Shown piece by piece: positions 25,768 through 34,732 of a stretch of 64,000 nucleotides of DNA; the first letter of the stretch is position 1; every line of letters begins with the position of its first letter. Location of the stretch: contig CBFGTV010000006.1 of assembly GCA_965652145.1 (NCBI GenBank), forward strand, positions 15,468 through 79,467, in the 5' to 3' direction. The position numbers were made by a program, and so were the translations under genes. Under the pieces are notes generated by a model. That model did not search any database and was not told the DNA's origin. It worked only from the letters and a program-made list of their open reading frames with translations. Source of the stretch: CBFGTV01 sp965652145 (GTDB lineage: Bacteria; Bacillota; Clostridia; Peptostreptococcales; Natronincolaceae).

Positions 25768-26715
25768 CTATTCCCCCTTAAAGCTTTTTACCTGCTCCAG
25801 TTGTTCTGATGCCCCTTGAAGTATCTCCTGAATAATTTCCCTGGCTGGTTGAATTCGATCTACCATAGAGGCCACCTGGCCCGCCATAACAGAGCCATTC
25901 TCGATGTCTCCCTCCACCACTGCCAATCGGAGTCTTCCTGCACCTAGCTTTTCTATCTCCTCTTGCGATGCTCCCTGCTTTTCCAGGTCGGCAAATTGTC
26001 TGGTGAGCTTGTTTTTCAGCGTTCTGACAGGATGTCCTGTGCTGCGGGCCGTCACTACGGCATCCCGGTCCTTAGCCTTAATCACCATTTGCTTATAATG
26101 ATCATGGGCAGTACACTCTACTGCACAAATAAATCGCGTACCGATCTGCACACCCTTGGCCCCCAGGGAAAGGGCCCCCAGAAATCCTCTGCCGTCCACA
26201 ATTCCACCGGCAGCAATGACTGGAATATTTACTTCCTTCACCACTTGGGGTACCAGTACCATGGTGGTTAATTCTCCTATGTGGCCGCCGGCCTCGGTAC
26301 CTTCCACAATAACGGCATCAGCCCCCAGCTTTTCCATACGCTTTGCCAGGGCTACGGAAGGAACCACAGGAATAATCTTGGTGCCGATTTCTTTGAAGCG
26401 GTTCATAAACTTCCCTGGGTTTCCTGCACCGGTTGTAATGACCGGTACCCGTTCCCGGTAAACCACCTCTACCACCTCATCTACAAAGGGTGATAACAGC
26501 ATGATATTGACACCAAAGGGCTTTTGGGTCAATTCCTTTGCCCTTTTTATTTCCTTTTCTACCACGTCGGCAGGTGCATTGCCGGCGGCAATAATTCCCA
26601 GGCCTCCAGCCTCTGAAACAGCTGCAGCCAGCTCTGCCGTAGCCACCCAAGCCATTCCGCCTTGTATAATTGGATATTGTATATTTAACATCTGGCAGAT
26701 TTCAGTTTGAAACAT
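25768..26715 (-). CDS. fabK: enoyl-ACP reductase II (FMN-dependent)
   Basis: 315 aa TIM-barrel flavoenzyme of the nitronate monooxygenase/FabK fold. Motifs: PIIQGGMAWVATAELAAAVSEAGG at the N-terminus, GADAVIVEGTEAGGHIG (catalytic His region) and IPVIAAGGIVDGRG, then ALSLGAKGVQIGTRF for FMN. Its place between fabH and fabD makes the FabK assignment firm over nitronate monooxygenase. No fabI is present in the operon. Confidence 0.95.
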   Translation of the reverse strand: MFQTEICQMLNIQYPIIQGGMAWVATAELAAAVSEAGGLGIIAAGNAPADVVEKEIKRAKELTQKPFGVNIMLLSPFVDEVVEVVYRERVPVITTGAGNPGKFMNRFKEIGTKIIPVVPSVALAKRMEKLGADAVIVEGTEAGGHIGELTTMVLVPQVVKEVNIPVIAAGGIVDGRGFLGALSLGAKGVQIGTRFICAVECTAHDHYKQMVIKAKDRDAVVTARSTGHPVRTLKNKLTRQFADLEKQGASQEEIEKLGAGRLRLAVVEGDIENGSVMAGQVASMVDRIQPAREIIQEILQGASEQLEQVKSFKGE

Positions 26716-26740
26716 TGTATTCCCTCCTACAACATGGAAT

Positions 26741-27736
26741 TTATTTGGTCCATTTGATTGCCATTGAAGCCCAGGTTAAACCACCGCCAAAGGCCACAAG
26801 GATAATATTATCATTCTTTTTAATTCGGCCTTCCCTTACGGCCTCATCCAGGGCAACGGGAATTGAGGCCGCCGACATATTTCCATATCGATGCAAATTG
26901 ACATAGATTCTGTCAATAGGCAGCTTCAATCGTTTTGAGGCAGCTTCAATAATTCTAATATTGGCCTGATGGGGTACCATAAAGTGTACATCATCCAGGG
27001 TGAGCCCAGCCTTTTCCAGCACCTCCAGGGTGGCCTTTCCCATTATTCTGACAGCAAACTTAAAGACTTCACTGCCATCCATTTTAATATAATGAAGCCG
27101 GTTGGCAACCGTTTCAGGGGAAGCTGGCATCCTTGAGCCTCCTGCCGGTTGATACAGTGCTTCTCCACTGCTGCCGTCGGCCCCCAAATAGGAGGACAAT
27201 ATCCCGCTGCCCTCGACTGTCCTTTCCAGGATCGCCGCCCCTGCACCGTCTCCAAAGAGTACGCAGGTATTTCGATCCTTCCAATCTACAATTTTACTGA
27301 GGGTCTCGGCCCCGATGATCAATGCCCTTTGATAGGTGCCATTCTTAATAAATTGCTCACCGATGGTTAAGGCATACACAAAGCCTGAACAGGCAGCCTC
27401 AATATCAAAGGCCACAGCCCCGTGGGCCCCAAGATTTTTTTGTACAAGACAGGCCGTAGAGGGGAATCCCATATCCGGCGTAACGGTGGCAACGATGATT
27501 AGATCAATGGCCTCTGGAGAAAGTCCCGCATCTTGAAGGGCCCTTTCCGCCGCCACTGTGGCCAAATCAGAGGTGGCCATCCTGTCGTCGACAATTCTTC
27601 TACTACCAATCCCTGTTCTGGTCACAATCCACTCATCGGTGGTTTCAACCATTTTTTCCAGATCGAAATTGGTTAATTCCCTTTCCGGCAAGCAACTGCC
27701 GGTTCCGCTGATTCCCACCGAAAAAAATTTATTCAA
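26741..27736 (-). CDS. fabH: beta-ketoacyl-ACP synthase III
   Basis: 331 aa, initiates fatty-acid synthesis from acetyl-CoA or branched primers and malonyl-ACP. Catalytic Cys in IEAACSGFVYAL near residue 116, His in MVPHQANIRI and Asn in NLHRYGNMSAAS. I take the TTG at 27736 as start because the GGAG site lies 9 nt before it; the ATG at 27745 is directly against that site. Either way the start overlaps the plsX end. Confidence 0.96.
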   Translation of the reverse strand: MNKFFSVGISGTGSCLPERELTNFDLEKMVETTDEWIVTRTGIGSRRIVDDRMATSDLATVAAERALQDAGLSPEAIDLIIVATVTPDMGFPSTACLVQKNLGAHGAVAFDIEAACSGFVYALTIGEQFIKNGTYQRALIIGAETLSKIVDWKDRNTCVLFGDGAGAAILERTVEGSGILSSYLGADGSSGEALYQPAGGSRMPASPETVANRLHYIKMDGSEVFKFAVRIMGKATLEVLEKAGLTLDDVHFMVPHQANIRIIEAASKRLKLPIDRIYVNLHRYGNMSAASIPVALDEAVREGRIKKNDNIILVAFGGGLTWASMAIKWTK

Positions 27737-28736
27737 TCTGATCATCTCCTAGCTTGTTAATTTCTTCAGTGATTTCACTAATGACACCACTTTCTATTAA
27801 TAGCTTTGCCTGCCGGATGGCGTTTTTAACGGCTTTACCATTGGAGCTGCCGTGGGCCTTGATCAGCAGTCCATTAACCCCTAGAAATGGCGCACCACCG
27901 TATTCTGTATAGTCAAATCGTTTTTTGAAGCCCCCGAAGCTGGATTTCAACAGCAGGGCCCCCAGCTTATTGATTGGATTACGAGTAAATTCTTCTTTTA
28001 ATAGCTTGAAGATAGTCGAAGCAACCCCTTCAGTAAGCTTTAAAATTACATTACCAGTAAAGCCGTCACAGAGCACCACATCGGCATAACCGGCTGGAAT
28101 ATCTCTGGCTTCAACATTTCCGCCAAAGAAAAAGGGTGCCTTGGTTAAAGCTTCATAGGCCTGTTTGGTGCTTTCATTTCCCTTCCCTGCTTCAATGCCA
28201 ATATTAACAAGACAAACCTTGGGTTTTTCAAGCTTAAACAGGCTTTTGGCATAAATACTACCCATCAATCCAAATTCAATGTAATTTCTAGGTTTAATAT
28301 CTGCATTGGCACCTCCGTCAATTAATACTGAGGCACCCTTTTCATTGGGTATAACAGGGGCCAAAGCCGGGCGATCAATTCCCTTTATCCTTCCCAGCAC
28401 AAACAGCCCTCCTGCCAGCAAGGCCCCGGTATTGCCTGCTGAAATGACTCCCTGGGCCTTTCCTTCCTTGACTTGATTTATGGCCACTACCATGGAGGAA
28501 TCCTTTTTTCTTCTAATGGCTTGAACTGGCTTATCTTCATTGTTAATCTCTTCAGTACAGTGGATGACCTCTATTTGATCCTTAGGGTATTCATGACGGC
28601 TTAATTCAGCCTGTATTATTTCCTGATTCCCCGTTAAGATAATATGTACGCCATATTCCCTAACAGCCTGAACTGCACCTTCTACCGTAACCTTTGGTCC
28701 GTGGTCACCGCCCATGGCATCTACCGCAATCTTCAT
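27729..28736 (-). CDS. plsX: phosphate acyltransferase PlsX
   Basis: 335 aa. Converts acyl-ACP to acyl-phosphate for phosphatidic acid synthesis by PlsY. Signature MKIAVDAMGGDHGPKVTVEGA at the N-terminus, SAGNTGALLAGG, LIDGGANADIKP and VLCDGFTGNVILK. ATGA overlap with fapR upstream, so these are coupled. plsX is a known FapR target in Bacillus. Confidence 0.98.
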   Translation of the reverse strand: MKIAVDAMGGDHGPKVTVEGAVQAVREYGVHIILTGNQEIIQAELSRHEYPKDQIEVIHCTEEINNEDKPVQAIRRKKDSSMVVAINQVKEGKAQGVISAGNTGALLAGGLFVLGRIKGIDRPALAPVIPNEKGASVLIDGGANADIKPRNYIEFGLMGSIYAKSLFKLEKPKVCLVNIGIEAGKGNESTKQAYEALTKAPFFFGGNVEARDIPAGYADVVLCDGFTGNVILKLTEGVASTIFKLLKEEFTRNPINKLGALLLKSSFGGFKKRFDYTEYGGAPFLGVNGLLIKAHGSSNGKAVKNAIRQAKLLIESGVISEITEEINKLGDDQIE

Positions 28737-29320
28737 GATACGCCTCCTTGTCTGCCCTTGATGGCTACTAAAATAAACTTTCCTCTAAAGACCTGCTCCT
28801 GGTTAACGTTTATTTTTACATGGAGGTAATGCTGATTCCCCCTAACCCTTACAACCTCTGCCTTTGCAATCAATCGATCCCCTGCATAAACAGGGTTCAA
28901 ATATTTAATATTAGAAACGCCGGTTAATGCCACGTCGGCATCTATCACTGCCATGGCAAGGGATTCCGCCTGGGAAAAAATATGGTGTCCCTTGACGATA
29001 TTGGTCTTACTAAAGGCCATTTCACTGTTGGTTTGTAAAATTGAAATACCACTTTCCCCTAATTTTAGGTCGATTAGTTCCCCAACGATCTCTGTTTCAA
29101 TAATACTTCTTACTTTTTGATAATTTTTTTCTGCCACCTGCTTGATCCGTTCCCTCAGCTCTGGAATACCCAGCTCTAACCGATCAAGACGGATGGTTTG
29201 AATACTGACGCCAAATTTTTCAGACAGGTCTTCATCAGTCATAAAGGGGTCTGATTCCATCAATTCAACCAATTTTTTTTGGCGATTTGCCTTACTGAGC
29301 TTCCCTGCTTTTTTCACCAT
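28733..29320 (-). CDS. fapR: fatty-acid biosynthesis repressor FapR
   Basis: 195 aa. N-terminal DeoR-like helix-turn-helix (about 15-60: LVELMESDPFMTDEDLSEKFGVSIQTIRLDR) and C-terminal hot-dog domain that binds malonyl-CoA (MAFSKTNIVKGHHIFSQAESLAMAVI, then YAGDRLIAKAEV). Malonyl-CoA releases FapR from DNA. The start is the ATG at 29320 or the next codon GTG at 29317; both follow GAGGTG. A perfect FapR palindrome lies 27 bp upstream, so it regulates itself and the whole operon. Confidence 0.96.
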   Translation of the reverse strand: MVKKAGKLSKANRQKKLVELMESDPFMTDEDLSEKFGVSIQTIRLDRLELGIPELRERIKQVAEKNYQKVRSIIETEIVGELIDLKLGESGISILQTNSEMAFSKTNIVKGHHIFSQAESLAMAVIDADVALTGVSNIKYLNPVYAGDRLIAKAEVVRVRGNQHYLHVKINVNQEQVFRGKFILVAIKGRQGGVS

Positions 29321-29346
29321 TATCACCTCAAGTTTTAGTACTTGTA

Positions 29347-29365
29347 ATTAGTACCTGATACTAAT
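29347..29365 (-). promoter_or_regulatory. FapR operator
   Basis: ATTAGTA-CCTGA-TACTAAT, a perfect 7-bp palindrome with a 5-bp spacer, matching the known FapR site. A further half-site TTAGTAC lies at 29335-29341, 13 bp from the first. The operator covers the predicted transcription start, so bound FapR would block polymerase. Confidence 0.93.
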
Positions 29366-29369
29366 ATAG

Positions 29370-29398
29370 AGTATATATGATCAGATCATAAAAATCAA
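29370..29398 (-). promoter_or_regulatory. sigma-A promoter of the fapR-plsX-fab operon
   Basis: Minus strand TTGATT (29398-29393), 17-bp spacer, TATACT (29375-29370). Transcription start predicted near 29363, within the FapR operator. Confidence 0.85.
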
Positions 29399-29500
29399 GT
29401 ATTATTCTTTTTCATCGATCAATGGTTTTTCTAAGGAAATCCATTAATCCTTTTTTATAACATTCTCATATAAGAGCAAAGCCCTCTTTAATTTAATAAT

Positions 29501-29690
29501 TTAAGTTAGGACTTCCCTATTGATTAGGGCGTGTCTAAAAACCCACTCAAGGGCATCTTTCACCGCTTTTTTGTCCCACCCAGCGTTAACTTTTCCTTGA
29601 CGTACTCCTGGTATGCCTTCAAAAAAGCGCCTTGCTTGTATCAAAAATTCAGTAAAATCTCCACCCTTCGGAGTATTCAGCCACAACCTA
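29501..29690 (-). other. orphan open frame, possible gene remnant
   Basis: About 60 codons of open frame between the rpmF terminator and the fapR promoter, ending at a TAA at 29501. The residues look protein-like (GDFTEFLIQARRFFEGIPG, then GWDKKAVKDALEWVFRHAL), but there is no start codon with a ribosome site. I do not recognise the family. The frame is also open upstream through rpmF, which is chance. It may be the 3' end of a decayed gene. Confidence 0.3.
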
Positions 29691-29723
29691 AAAAAAAATA
29701 GCAATGATTTCTCATTACTATTT
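29690..29723 (-). terminator. terminator after rpmF
   Basis: Hairpin AAATAG.AATGA/TCATT.CTATTT with one mismatch and a 4-nt loop (29723-29696), followed on the minus strand by a run of nine Ts. It separates rpmF from the FapR operon. Confidence 0.8.
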
Positions 29724-29735
29724 TGTGTGTAAAAT

Positions 29736-29915
29736 TTATTTTGTTTCCATAACCTCTTTGTTTCTATAATAACCACACTCTCCGCAGACACGGTGAGGCA
29801 GCTTGGGCTCATGGCATTGAGGACACTTTACCAGTCCTACTGCAACATATTTAGAATTTGCAGCTCTTCTCATGTTTCTTTTTGACTTACCCGTTTTACG
29901 CTTTGGTACTGCCAT
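29736..29915 (-). CDS. rpmF: 50S ribosomal protein L32
   Basis: 59 aa, too short for many gene callers. Starts MAVPKRKTGKSKRNMRRA and carries four cysteines, Cys31, Cys34, Cys44 and Cys47, in CPQCHEPK and CGECGYY: the zinc-binding form of L32. AGGAGGTG ribosome site upstream. It is 14 bp after yceD, the standard pair found next to fatty-acid genes in most bacteria. Confidence 0.97.
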   Translation of the reverse strand: MAVPKRKTGKSKRNMRRAANSKYVAVGLVKCPQCHEPKLPHRVCGECGYYRNKEVMETK

Positions 29916-29929
29916 ATTTTAACACCTCC

Positions 29930-30463
29930 TTAATTATCCTTTAACAATTCCTTTAGCTTTGCCAGACGAGGATCAGATACTTCTTCATTTTCCCCATCCT
30001 CAATAGCACATTGGCATTGTTCAACATTTAAATCTTTACCGCAATGGGCACAAAGACCTTTGCAGTCTTCGGCACAAAGCATTTGAAAGGGAACATTCAT
30101 TAAAATGCTCTCTTTAATCACTTCCTTCAGATCAATGGTTTCATTTTGATAGTAGATTAGGTCATCCAGGTCTTGAGCCTCTTCCTCCTCAAAATCCTCC
30201 CTAACCAGCTCGGCATTTATCTTTTCGCTGAGTCGATAAGTAGTTGGCTTAAGGCAACGACTGCAATTCATAATTAACTCAGCCTCAAACCGGCAATTAA
30301 GATACATTCTTTCATCGATCACATATAACTTACCTGTTACTTCGATGGCCGATGGCAGTTTTATTTGATCTCCATAATAATCAATCGTATCAAGATTGAC
30401 AGCAAAATTCAAGTCCACCTGACTCTTTTTATCTCTTTTTAATGCCGCTAAATCAATTTTCAC
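29930..30463 (-). CDS. yceD: YceD/DUF177 family protein
   Basis: 177 aa. The start is the GTG at 30463 with GAGGTG upstream; an earlier GTG lies within that site. DUF177 pattern: CRFEAELIMNCSRCLKPT in the middle, an acidic linker, and a Cys-rich C-terminus (CAEDCKGLCAHCGKD, then CQC) that may bind metal. The family is linked to 23S rRNA precursor accumulation in E. coli and plants. Cotranscribed with rpmF. Confidence 0.92.
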   Translation of the reverse strand: MKIDLAALKRDKKSQVDLNFAVNLDTIDYYGDQIKLPSAIEVTGKLYVIDERMYLNCRFEAELIMNCSRCLKPTTYRLSEKINAELVREDFEEEEAQDLDDLIYYQNETIDLKEVIKESILMNVPFQMLCAEDCKGLCAHCGKDLNVEQCQCAIEDGENEEVSDPRLAKLKELLKDN

Positions 30464-30494
30464 AGAATTCACCTCTTAACCATCGCTAAAATTG

Positions 30495-30523
30495 ATTATA
30501 CAAATCCAAAGAGGCTTTGTCAA
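30495..30523 (-). promoter_or_regulatory. consensus sigma-A promoter for yceD-rpmF
   Basis: Minus strand TTGACA (30523-30518), 17-bp spacer, TATAAT (30500-30495): perfect match to consensus. Confidence 0.9.
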
Positions 30524-30567
30524 GTATTTTATCTTGATACCCGGAAGGAAGCCTTTAAACATAAGCA

Positions 30568-30590
30568 GAAGGTAGGGATAACCTACCTTC
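30568..30590 (-). terminator. terminator after ackA
   Basis: 9-bp stem GAAGGTAGG/CCTACCTTC (30568-30576 with 30582-30590) 9 bp after the ackA stop. The minus tail is moderately T-rich. Confidence 0.65.
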
Positions 30591-30598
30591 CTTATTTA

Positions 30599-31789
30599 TT
30601 ATACTAGCTTAACTGTATCTCTAGCAATCATTAATTCTTCGTTTGTAGGAATTAATAATACCTTTGTTCTGGAATCATCAGTAGATACGATGGTTTCCTT
30701 TCCCCGTTCATTATTTTTCTTAGGATCAATTTTAATTCCCAGGAATTCCAGTCCGGCACAAATTTCACTGCGGGTATCGGCTGAGTTTTCACCCAGACCT
30801 GCTGTAAAGACCACCGCATCTAAACCACCCATTTCAGCAGCATAGGCACCAATATATTTCTTCACACGCTTGTGGAAAATATCTAAAGCCAATTGTGCCC
30901 GTTCATTACCTTCTGCAGCAGCAGCTTCAAGGTCTCTGAAATCATTGCTTACACCGGAAATTCCCAAAACTCCGGATTTTTTATTCATAATATTGTTTAC
31001 TTCTGCGGCACTTAGCTTCACTTTTTCCTGTAAAAAGGTTGTTATGGCAGGATCAATATCTCCGCAGCGAGTTCCCATTACAAGTCCTTCCAATGGTGTA
31101 AAGCCCATGGTGGTATCAATGGATTTTCCTCCATCAACGGCAGTAACGCTGGCACCATTTCCTAAATGGCAGGTGACCAGTTTAAGGCTTTCCAAAGGCT
31201 TGCCCAAAATTTCCGCCGCCCTCATGGCAACGTATTTATGGGAGGTGCCGTGGAATCCGAATCTTCTAATTTGATGCTTTTCATAAAGCTCATAGGGTAG
31301 TGCATACAGGTAAGAGGATTTGGGCATTGTTTGATGGAAGGCTGTGTCAAATACAGCCACCATAGGTACATTGGGCAGAATTTCTTCACATGCAGCAATC
31401 CCCATTAGATTTGGAGGATTATGTAATGGGGCTATGTCTGAACATTCCTCAAGGGTAGTCTTTACCTCAGGGGTAATTAAAACAGAATCAGCAAATTTTT
31501 CGCCGCCGTGCACGACACGATGACCTACAGCGCCAATTTCGTCCATACTTTTAATGGCACCGTAAACAGGGTCACTGATGGCCTTTAATACAATTTTGAT
31601 GGCAGCTTTGTGGTTACCCATATTTTCTTCCACAAAAAGCTTGTCCTTTCCAATGGCTTCATGCTTTACAAAGCCATCCTCAATCCCGATTCTTTCTGCA
31701 ATTCCCTTTGCCAGTACTTCTTCATTTTCCATATTAATCAGCTGGTACTTTAATGAAGAACTGCCGCAGTTTAAAACCAATACTTTCAT
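30599..31789 (-). CDS. ackA: acetate kinase
   Basis: 396 aa. Makes ATP and acetate from acetyl phosphate. Signatures VLVLNCGSSSLKYQLI at the N-terminus, HRVVHGGEKF near 90, FGFHGTSHKYV near 180 and MGTRCGDIDP near 240, and GLGENSADTR near 330. No pta lies beside it. Monocistronic, with AGGAGG at the ATG and a terminator right after. It diverges from tmcAL across 257 bp, whose promoters I could not assign firmly. Confidence 0.98.
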   Translation of the reverse strand: MKVLVLNCGSSSLKYQLINMENEEVLAKGIAERIGIEDGFVKHEAIGKDKLFVEENMGNHKAAIKIVLKAISDPVYGAIKSMDEIGAVGHRVVHGGEKFADSVLITPEVKTTLEECSDIAPLHNPPNLMGIAACEEILPNVPMVAVFDTAFHQTMPKSSYLYALPYELYEKHQIRRFGFHGTSHKYVAMRAAEILGKPLESLKLVTCHLGNGASVTAVDGGKSIDTTMGFTPLEGLVMGTRCGDIDPAITTFLQEKVKLSAAEVNNIMNKKSGVLGISGVSNDFRDLEAAAAEGNERAQLALDIFHKRVKKYIGAYAAEMGGLDAVVFTAGLGENSADTRSEICAGLEFLGIKIDPKKNNERGKETIVSTDDSRTKVLLIPTNEELMIARDTVKLV

Positions 31790-32046
31790 TTCTTGACCTC
31801 CTATTTAATTTATATTGTACAATGCTAGAAAAATAATTGGTCCTTGATGTATTCCAACATATCAATCATAATAAATTTTCAGACATATTTCAAGTTTTTT
31901 CACGTCTTTTGTATACAATTTATTATTGAAAATATGAATATATATGTATTGTTTTTCATCATAATTATTGCCATAATGCTACGTTTTTCTTCAAATAATA
32001 TAGTATAATGGAATCAAATCTAAAAAAACAGGAGTAAAGAATCCAT

Positions 32047-33312
32047 ATGAAGGTATTAGGTCTAATAACAGAATACAACCCCTTTCATAACGGTCATTTA
32101 TATCATTTGCAGGAATCCCTTGCCCGTACCGGAGCTTCCCATTCGGTGGCAGTAATGAGCGGAAATTTTCTTCAGAGGGGTGAACCAGCCCTGCTTCATA
32201 AATGGGCACGGGCTAAAATGGCTGTACTGGCGGGGGTTGATTTAGTCATAGAATTGCCCACCGCCTACGCCTGTGCTACAGCAGAACTATTTGCCTTTGG
32301 TGCCGTAAAGCTGCTAGATTCCCTCGGTATTGTAGATACCTTGTGCTTCGGCAGTGAGGCCGGCAACCTCAAGGAGCTTCAGCTTCTGGCAAAGATCTTG
32401 GTCAGATCGCCCCTTGAATTGGAGGAAAAAATTCAGGCTGGCCTGAAGGCAGGCCTTTCCTATCCTGCTGCCCGGGGGCAAGGCCTGATTGCCTACCTGA
32501 ACCAAATAGACAGCTTAAATCAAGAAGAAGTAAATAAATTAAAGCGTCTTATCCAGAGTCCCAATAACATTCTTTCCATCGAATATTTAAAGGCCCTTTA
32601 TAGTATTAAGAGCAAAATAATTCCTGAAACGATTCTTAGAAAAAAGGCCCCTTACCACGGAACCCGCATTGAGGCGGGAATCGTCAGTGCCACTGCCATA
32701 CGAGAGCACCTAAAGGCAGGAAAACCCCTACTAGCCCTGAAGGATACGGTTCCGGCCACTAGCCTTGAGGTTCTGGAGGAGGCCTTTCATTTGGGCCATG
32801 GACCTATTTTTACCGGCCATTTTGATCAGGTGATTCTTGCTTTGTTACGCCGATCCTCTGGAGATGAGCTAAGGGAGGTTTTTGATGTTAAGGAGGGACT
32901 GGAAAATAGAATTTTACAGAGAGCCCTTCATCATACCACCTTGGAAGGTCTGTTATTTGCAACAAAAAGCAAACGGTATCCCCTGACGAGGCTTCAACGG
33001 ATTCTATTCCACTATCTGCTGGGAATAAAGACCGGGGATATCACCTCATTTCAAGCCATGGGCGGGCCTCAGTATGCAAGAATTCTAGCCTTTAACAATA
33101 AAGGCCGCCAATTGATCAAGACTGCCAGGCTTAAGGCCAGTATTCCACTGATCAATAAAATCAATCAATTCAAGGCAGAAAATGAAGAAGCTGCTAAAAT
33201 GCTCTCATTAGATATTCGTGCCGCCGACCTATATCGTCTTGCCATGGCCAATACCCCTCTGGGAGCACAGCCCATGGAGTACATTCTTAGCCCCCATTAT
33301 ATTCCAATCTAA
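32047..33312 (+). CDS. tmcAL: tRNA(Met) cytidine acetate ligase TmcAL (YlbM)
   Basis: 421 aa nucleotidyltransferase-fold enzyme that activates acetate with ATP to acetylate C34 of elongator tRNA-Met. HIGH-like motif YNPFHNGHLYHL at residues 9-20, MSGNFLQRGEPALLHKWARA near 38-57, then LCFGSEAG near residue 100. A -10 box (TATAAT, 32004-32009) lies 37 bp upstream without a clear -35. The neighbour across the divergent gap is acetate kinase. Confidence 0.95.
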   Translation: MKVLGLITEYNPFHNGHLYHLQESLARTGASHSVAVMSGNFLQRGEPALLHKWARAKMAVLAGVDLVIELPTAYACATAELFAFGAVKLLDSLGIVDTLCFGSEAGNLKELQLLAKILVRSPLELEEKIQAGLKAGLSYPAARGQGLIAYLNQIDSLNQEEVNKLKRLIQSPNNILSIEYLKALYSIKSKIIPETILRKKAPYHGTRIEAGIVSATAIREHLKAGKPLLALKDTVPATSLEVLEEAFHLGHGPIFTGHFDQVILALLRRSSGDELREVFDVKEGLENRILQRALHHTTLEGLLFATKSKRYPLTRLQRILFHYLLGIKTGDITSFQAMGGPQYARILAFNNKGRQLIKTARLKASIPLINKINQFKAENEEAAKMLSLDIRAADLYRLAMANTPLGAQPMEYILSPHYIPI

Positions 33313-33332
33313 ACTTATTCATATCTGATTCG

Positions 33333-33372
33333 GGAAGGCAATATATATTTATAGGGCCTTCCTTTCTTTTTT
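33333..33372 (+). terminator. terminator after tmcAL
   Basis: GGAAGGC (33333-33339) pairs with GCCTTCC (33356-33362), followed by TTTCTTTTTT. Confidence 0.75.
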
Positions 33373-33420
33373 GAAAGCAAGGCCTAAGTAGTAATTGATT
33401 TCATTGGGGGAATACATATT

Positions 33421-34719
33421 ATGTATATCTATTTATTCTGGGGAATTTTACTAATCTTTCTTACACTTATTTTCTCTGACAAAGGTTATCGTACCAAGCT
33501 AAAATATTATTTTAATACCTATCTTTTGATTCTCGTAGTTCTTTTTTTTGTTGTTTCCATTGTGGTTTTTCCCCAGGACTCAGTTGCTGCAGCCTATGAC
33601 GGCCTGGTCATCTGGTTTACCGTTACGCTCCCCTCTTTGCTGCCCTTTTTTATAGGCGCAGAGCTATTAATCGGCTTAGGGGTTGTAAAATTTATTGGGA
33701 TGTTATTGGAGCCAATGATGAGGCCATTATTCAATGTTCCTGGTGAAGGCTCCTTTGCTTATACCATGAGCATCACCTCGGGATATCCCGTCGGAGCAAA
33801 AATTGTTACACGCCTGAGAAACGACGGACAGCTCTCTAGATTAGAAGCCCAACGGCTGATTTCCTTCTCAAGCACCTCAGGGCCTCTTTTTTTAATGGGA
33901 GCCGTAGGAATTGGTATGTTTCAATCTGCCGAAGTAGGTTACTTCATTGCCATTATCCATTACCTCGCTTCCATTTTGGTAGGCATTTTATTTCGCTTTT
34001 ATGGAAGGAACCAGGAAAAATCACAACAATATCATTTTATCAAACAAGACCATACCATCAAAAAAGCCCTTGATCACCTGATTAAAAGTCGAAGGACTGC
34101 CCCTGCCTTTGGAATTCTTCTGGGGGATGCGGTGAGGGAAGCCTTTAACACAATGCTGATGGTTGGTGGCTTTATTATTTTATTTTCAGTCATTACCAAT
34201 GTATTAGCCCTGATGGGAGTAAGTGACTTTATTGCCTATTTGCTGAGCCCCTTAGGGGTCAATTCTAATTTAATTAAGGCAGTTTTTTCAGGTATCTTTG
34301 AAATTACCAATGGATGTCAAATTGTTTCTCAGGTAGGTGAGGTCGGTCTATCGACGAAAATGGCCGCTGCATCCTTTTTAATCGCCTGGAGCGGCTTTTC
34401 AATCCATGCCCAGGCCATCAGCATTATCACTACCTCTGATATCAAAATCGGCCTCTATCTTATGGCAAAGCTACTGCATGGCATTTTAGCCTTTTTAATG
34501 GTCTACTTGATCTATCCCTTTGTCTCTGGATGGATTCGTTTCACCAGCCCAGCTTCTACCACCAATCAGATTAACTATGTTAATCAAATTTCCTCCAATT
34601 TAAAACTATCAATGGAGCTTTTTATGCTGGTTATCCTTGCTTTATTCTTTTTCTCTCTGTTTGCCTCTCTCCTTTTGACGATATCAGAAAAGTTCAGAAG
34701 GGGCTCAAGCCGAAGGTAA
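33421..34719 (+). CDS. ylbJ: sporulation integral membrane protein YlbJ
   Basis: 432 aa nucleoside-recognition (Gate) domain membrane protein with about nine hydrophobic segments. Typical motifs: LVIWFTVTLPSLLPFFIGAELLIGLGVV, SGYPVGAKI near 121 and the second copy FEITNGCQIVSQ with AWSGFSIHAQ. In B. subtilis YlbJ is a late sporulation protein, so this marks a spore former. GGGGG ribosome site 10 nt before the ATG. Confidence 0.93.
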   Translation: MYIYLFWGILLIFLTLIFSDKGYRTKLKYYFNTYLLILVVLFFVVSIVVFPQDSVAAAYDGLVIWFTVTLPSLLPFFIGAELLIGLGVVKFIGMLLEPMMRPLFNVPGEGSFAYTMSITSGYPVGAKIVTRLRNDGQLSRLEAQRLISFSSTSGPLFLMGAVGIGMFQSAEVGYFIAIIHYLASILVGILFRFYGRNQEKSQQYHFIKQDHTIKKALDHLIKSRRTAPAFGILLGDAVREAFNTMLMVGGFIILFSVITNVLALMGVSDFIAYLLSPLGVNSNLIKAVFSGIFEITNGCQIVSQVGEVGLSTKMAAASFLIAWSGFSIHAQAISIITTSDIKIGLYLMAKLLHGILAFLMVYLIYPFVSGWIRFTSPASTTNQINYVNQISSNLKLSMELFMLVILALFFFSLFASLLLTISEKFRRGSSRR

Positions 34720-34732
34720 TCAATAATAAGAC

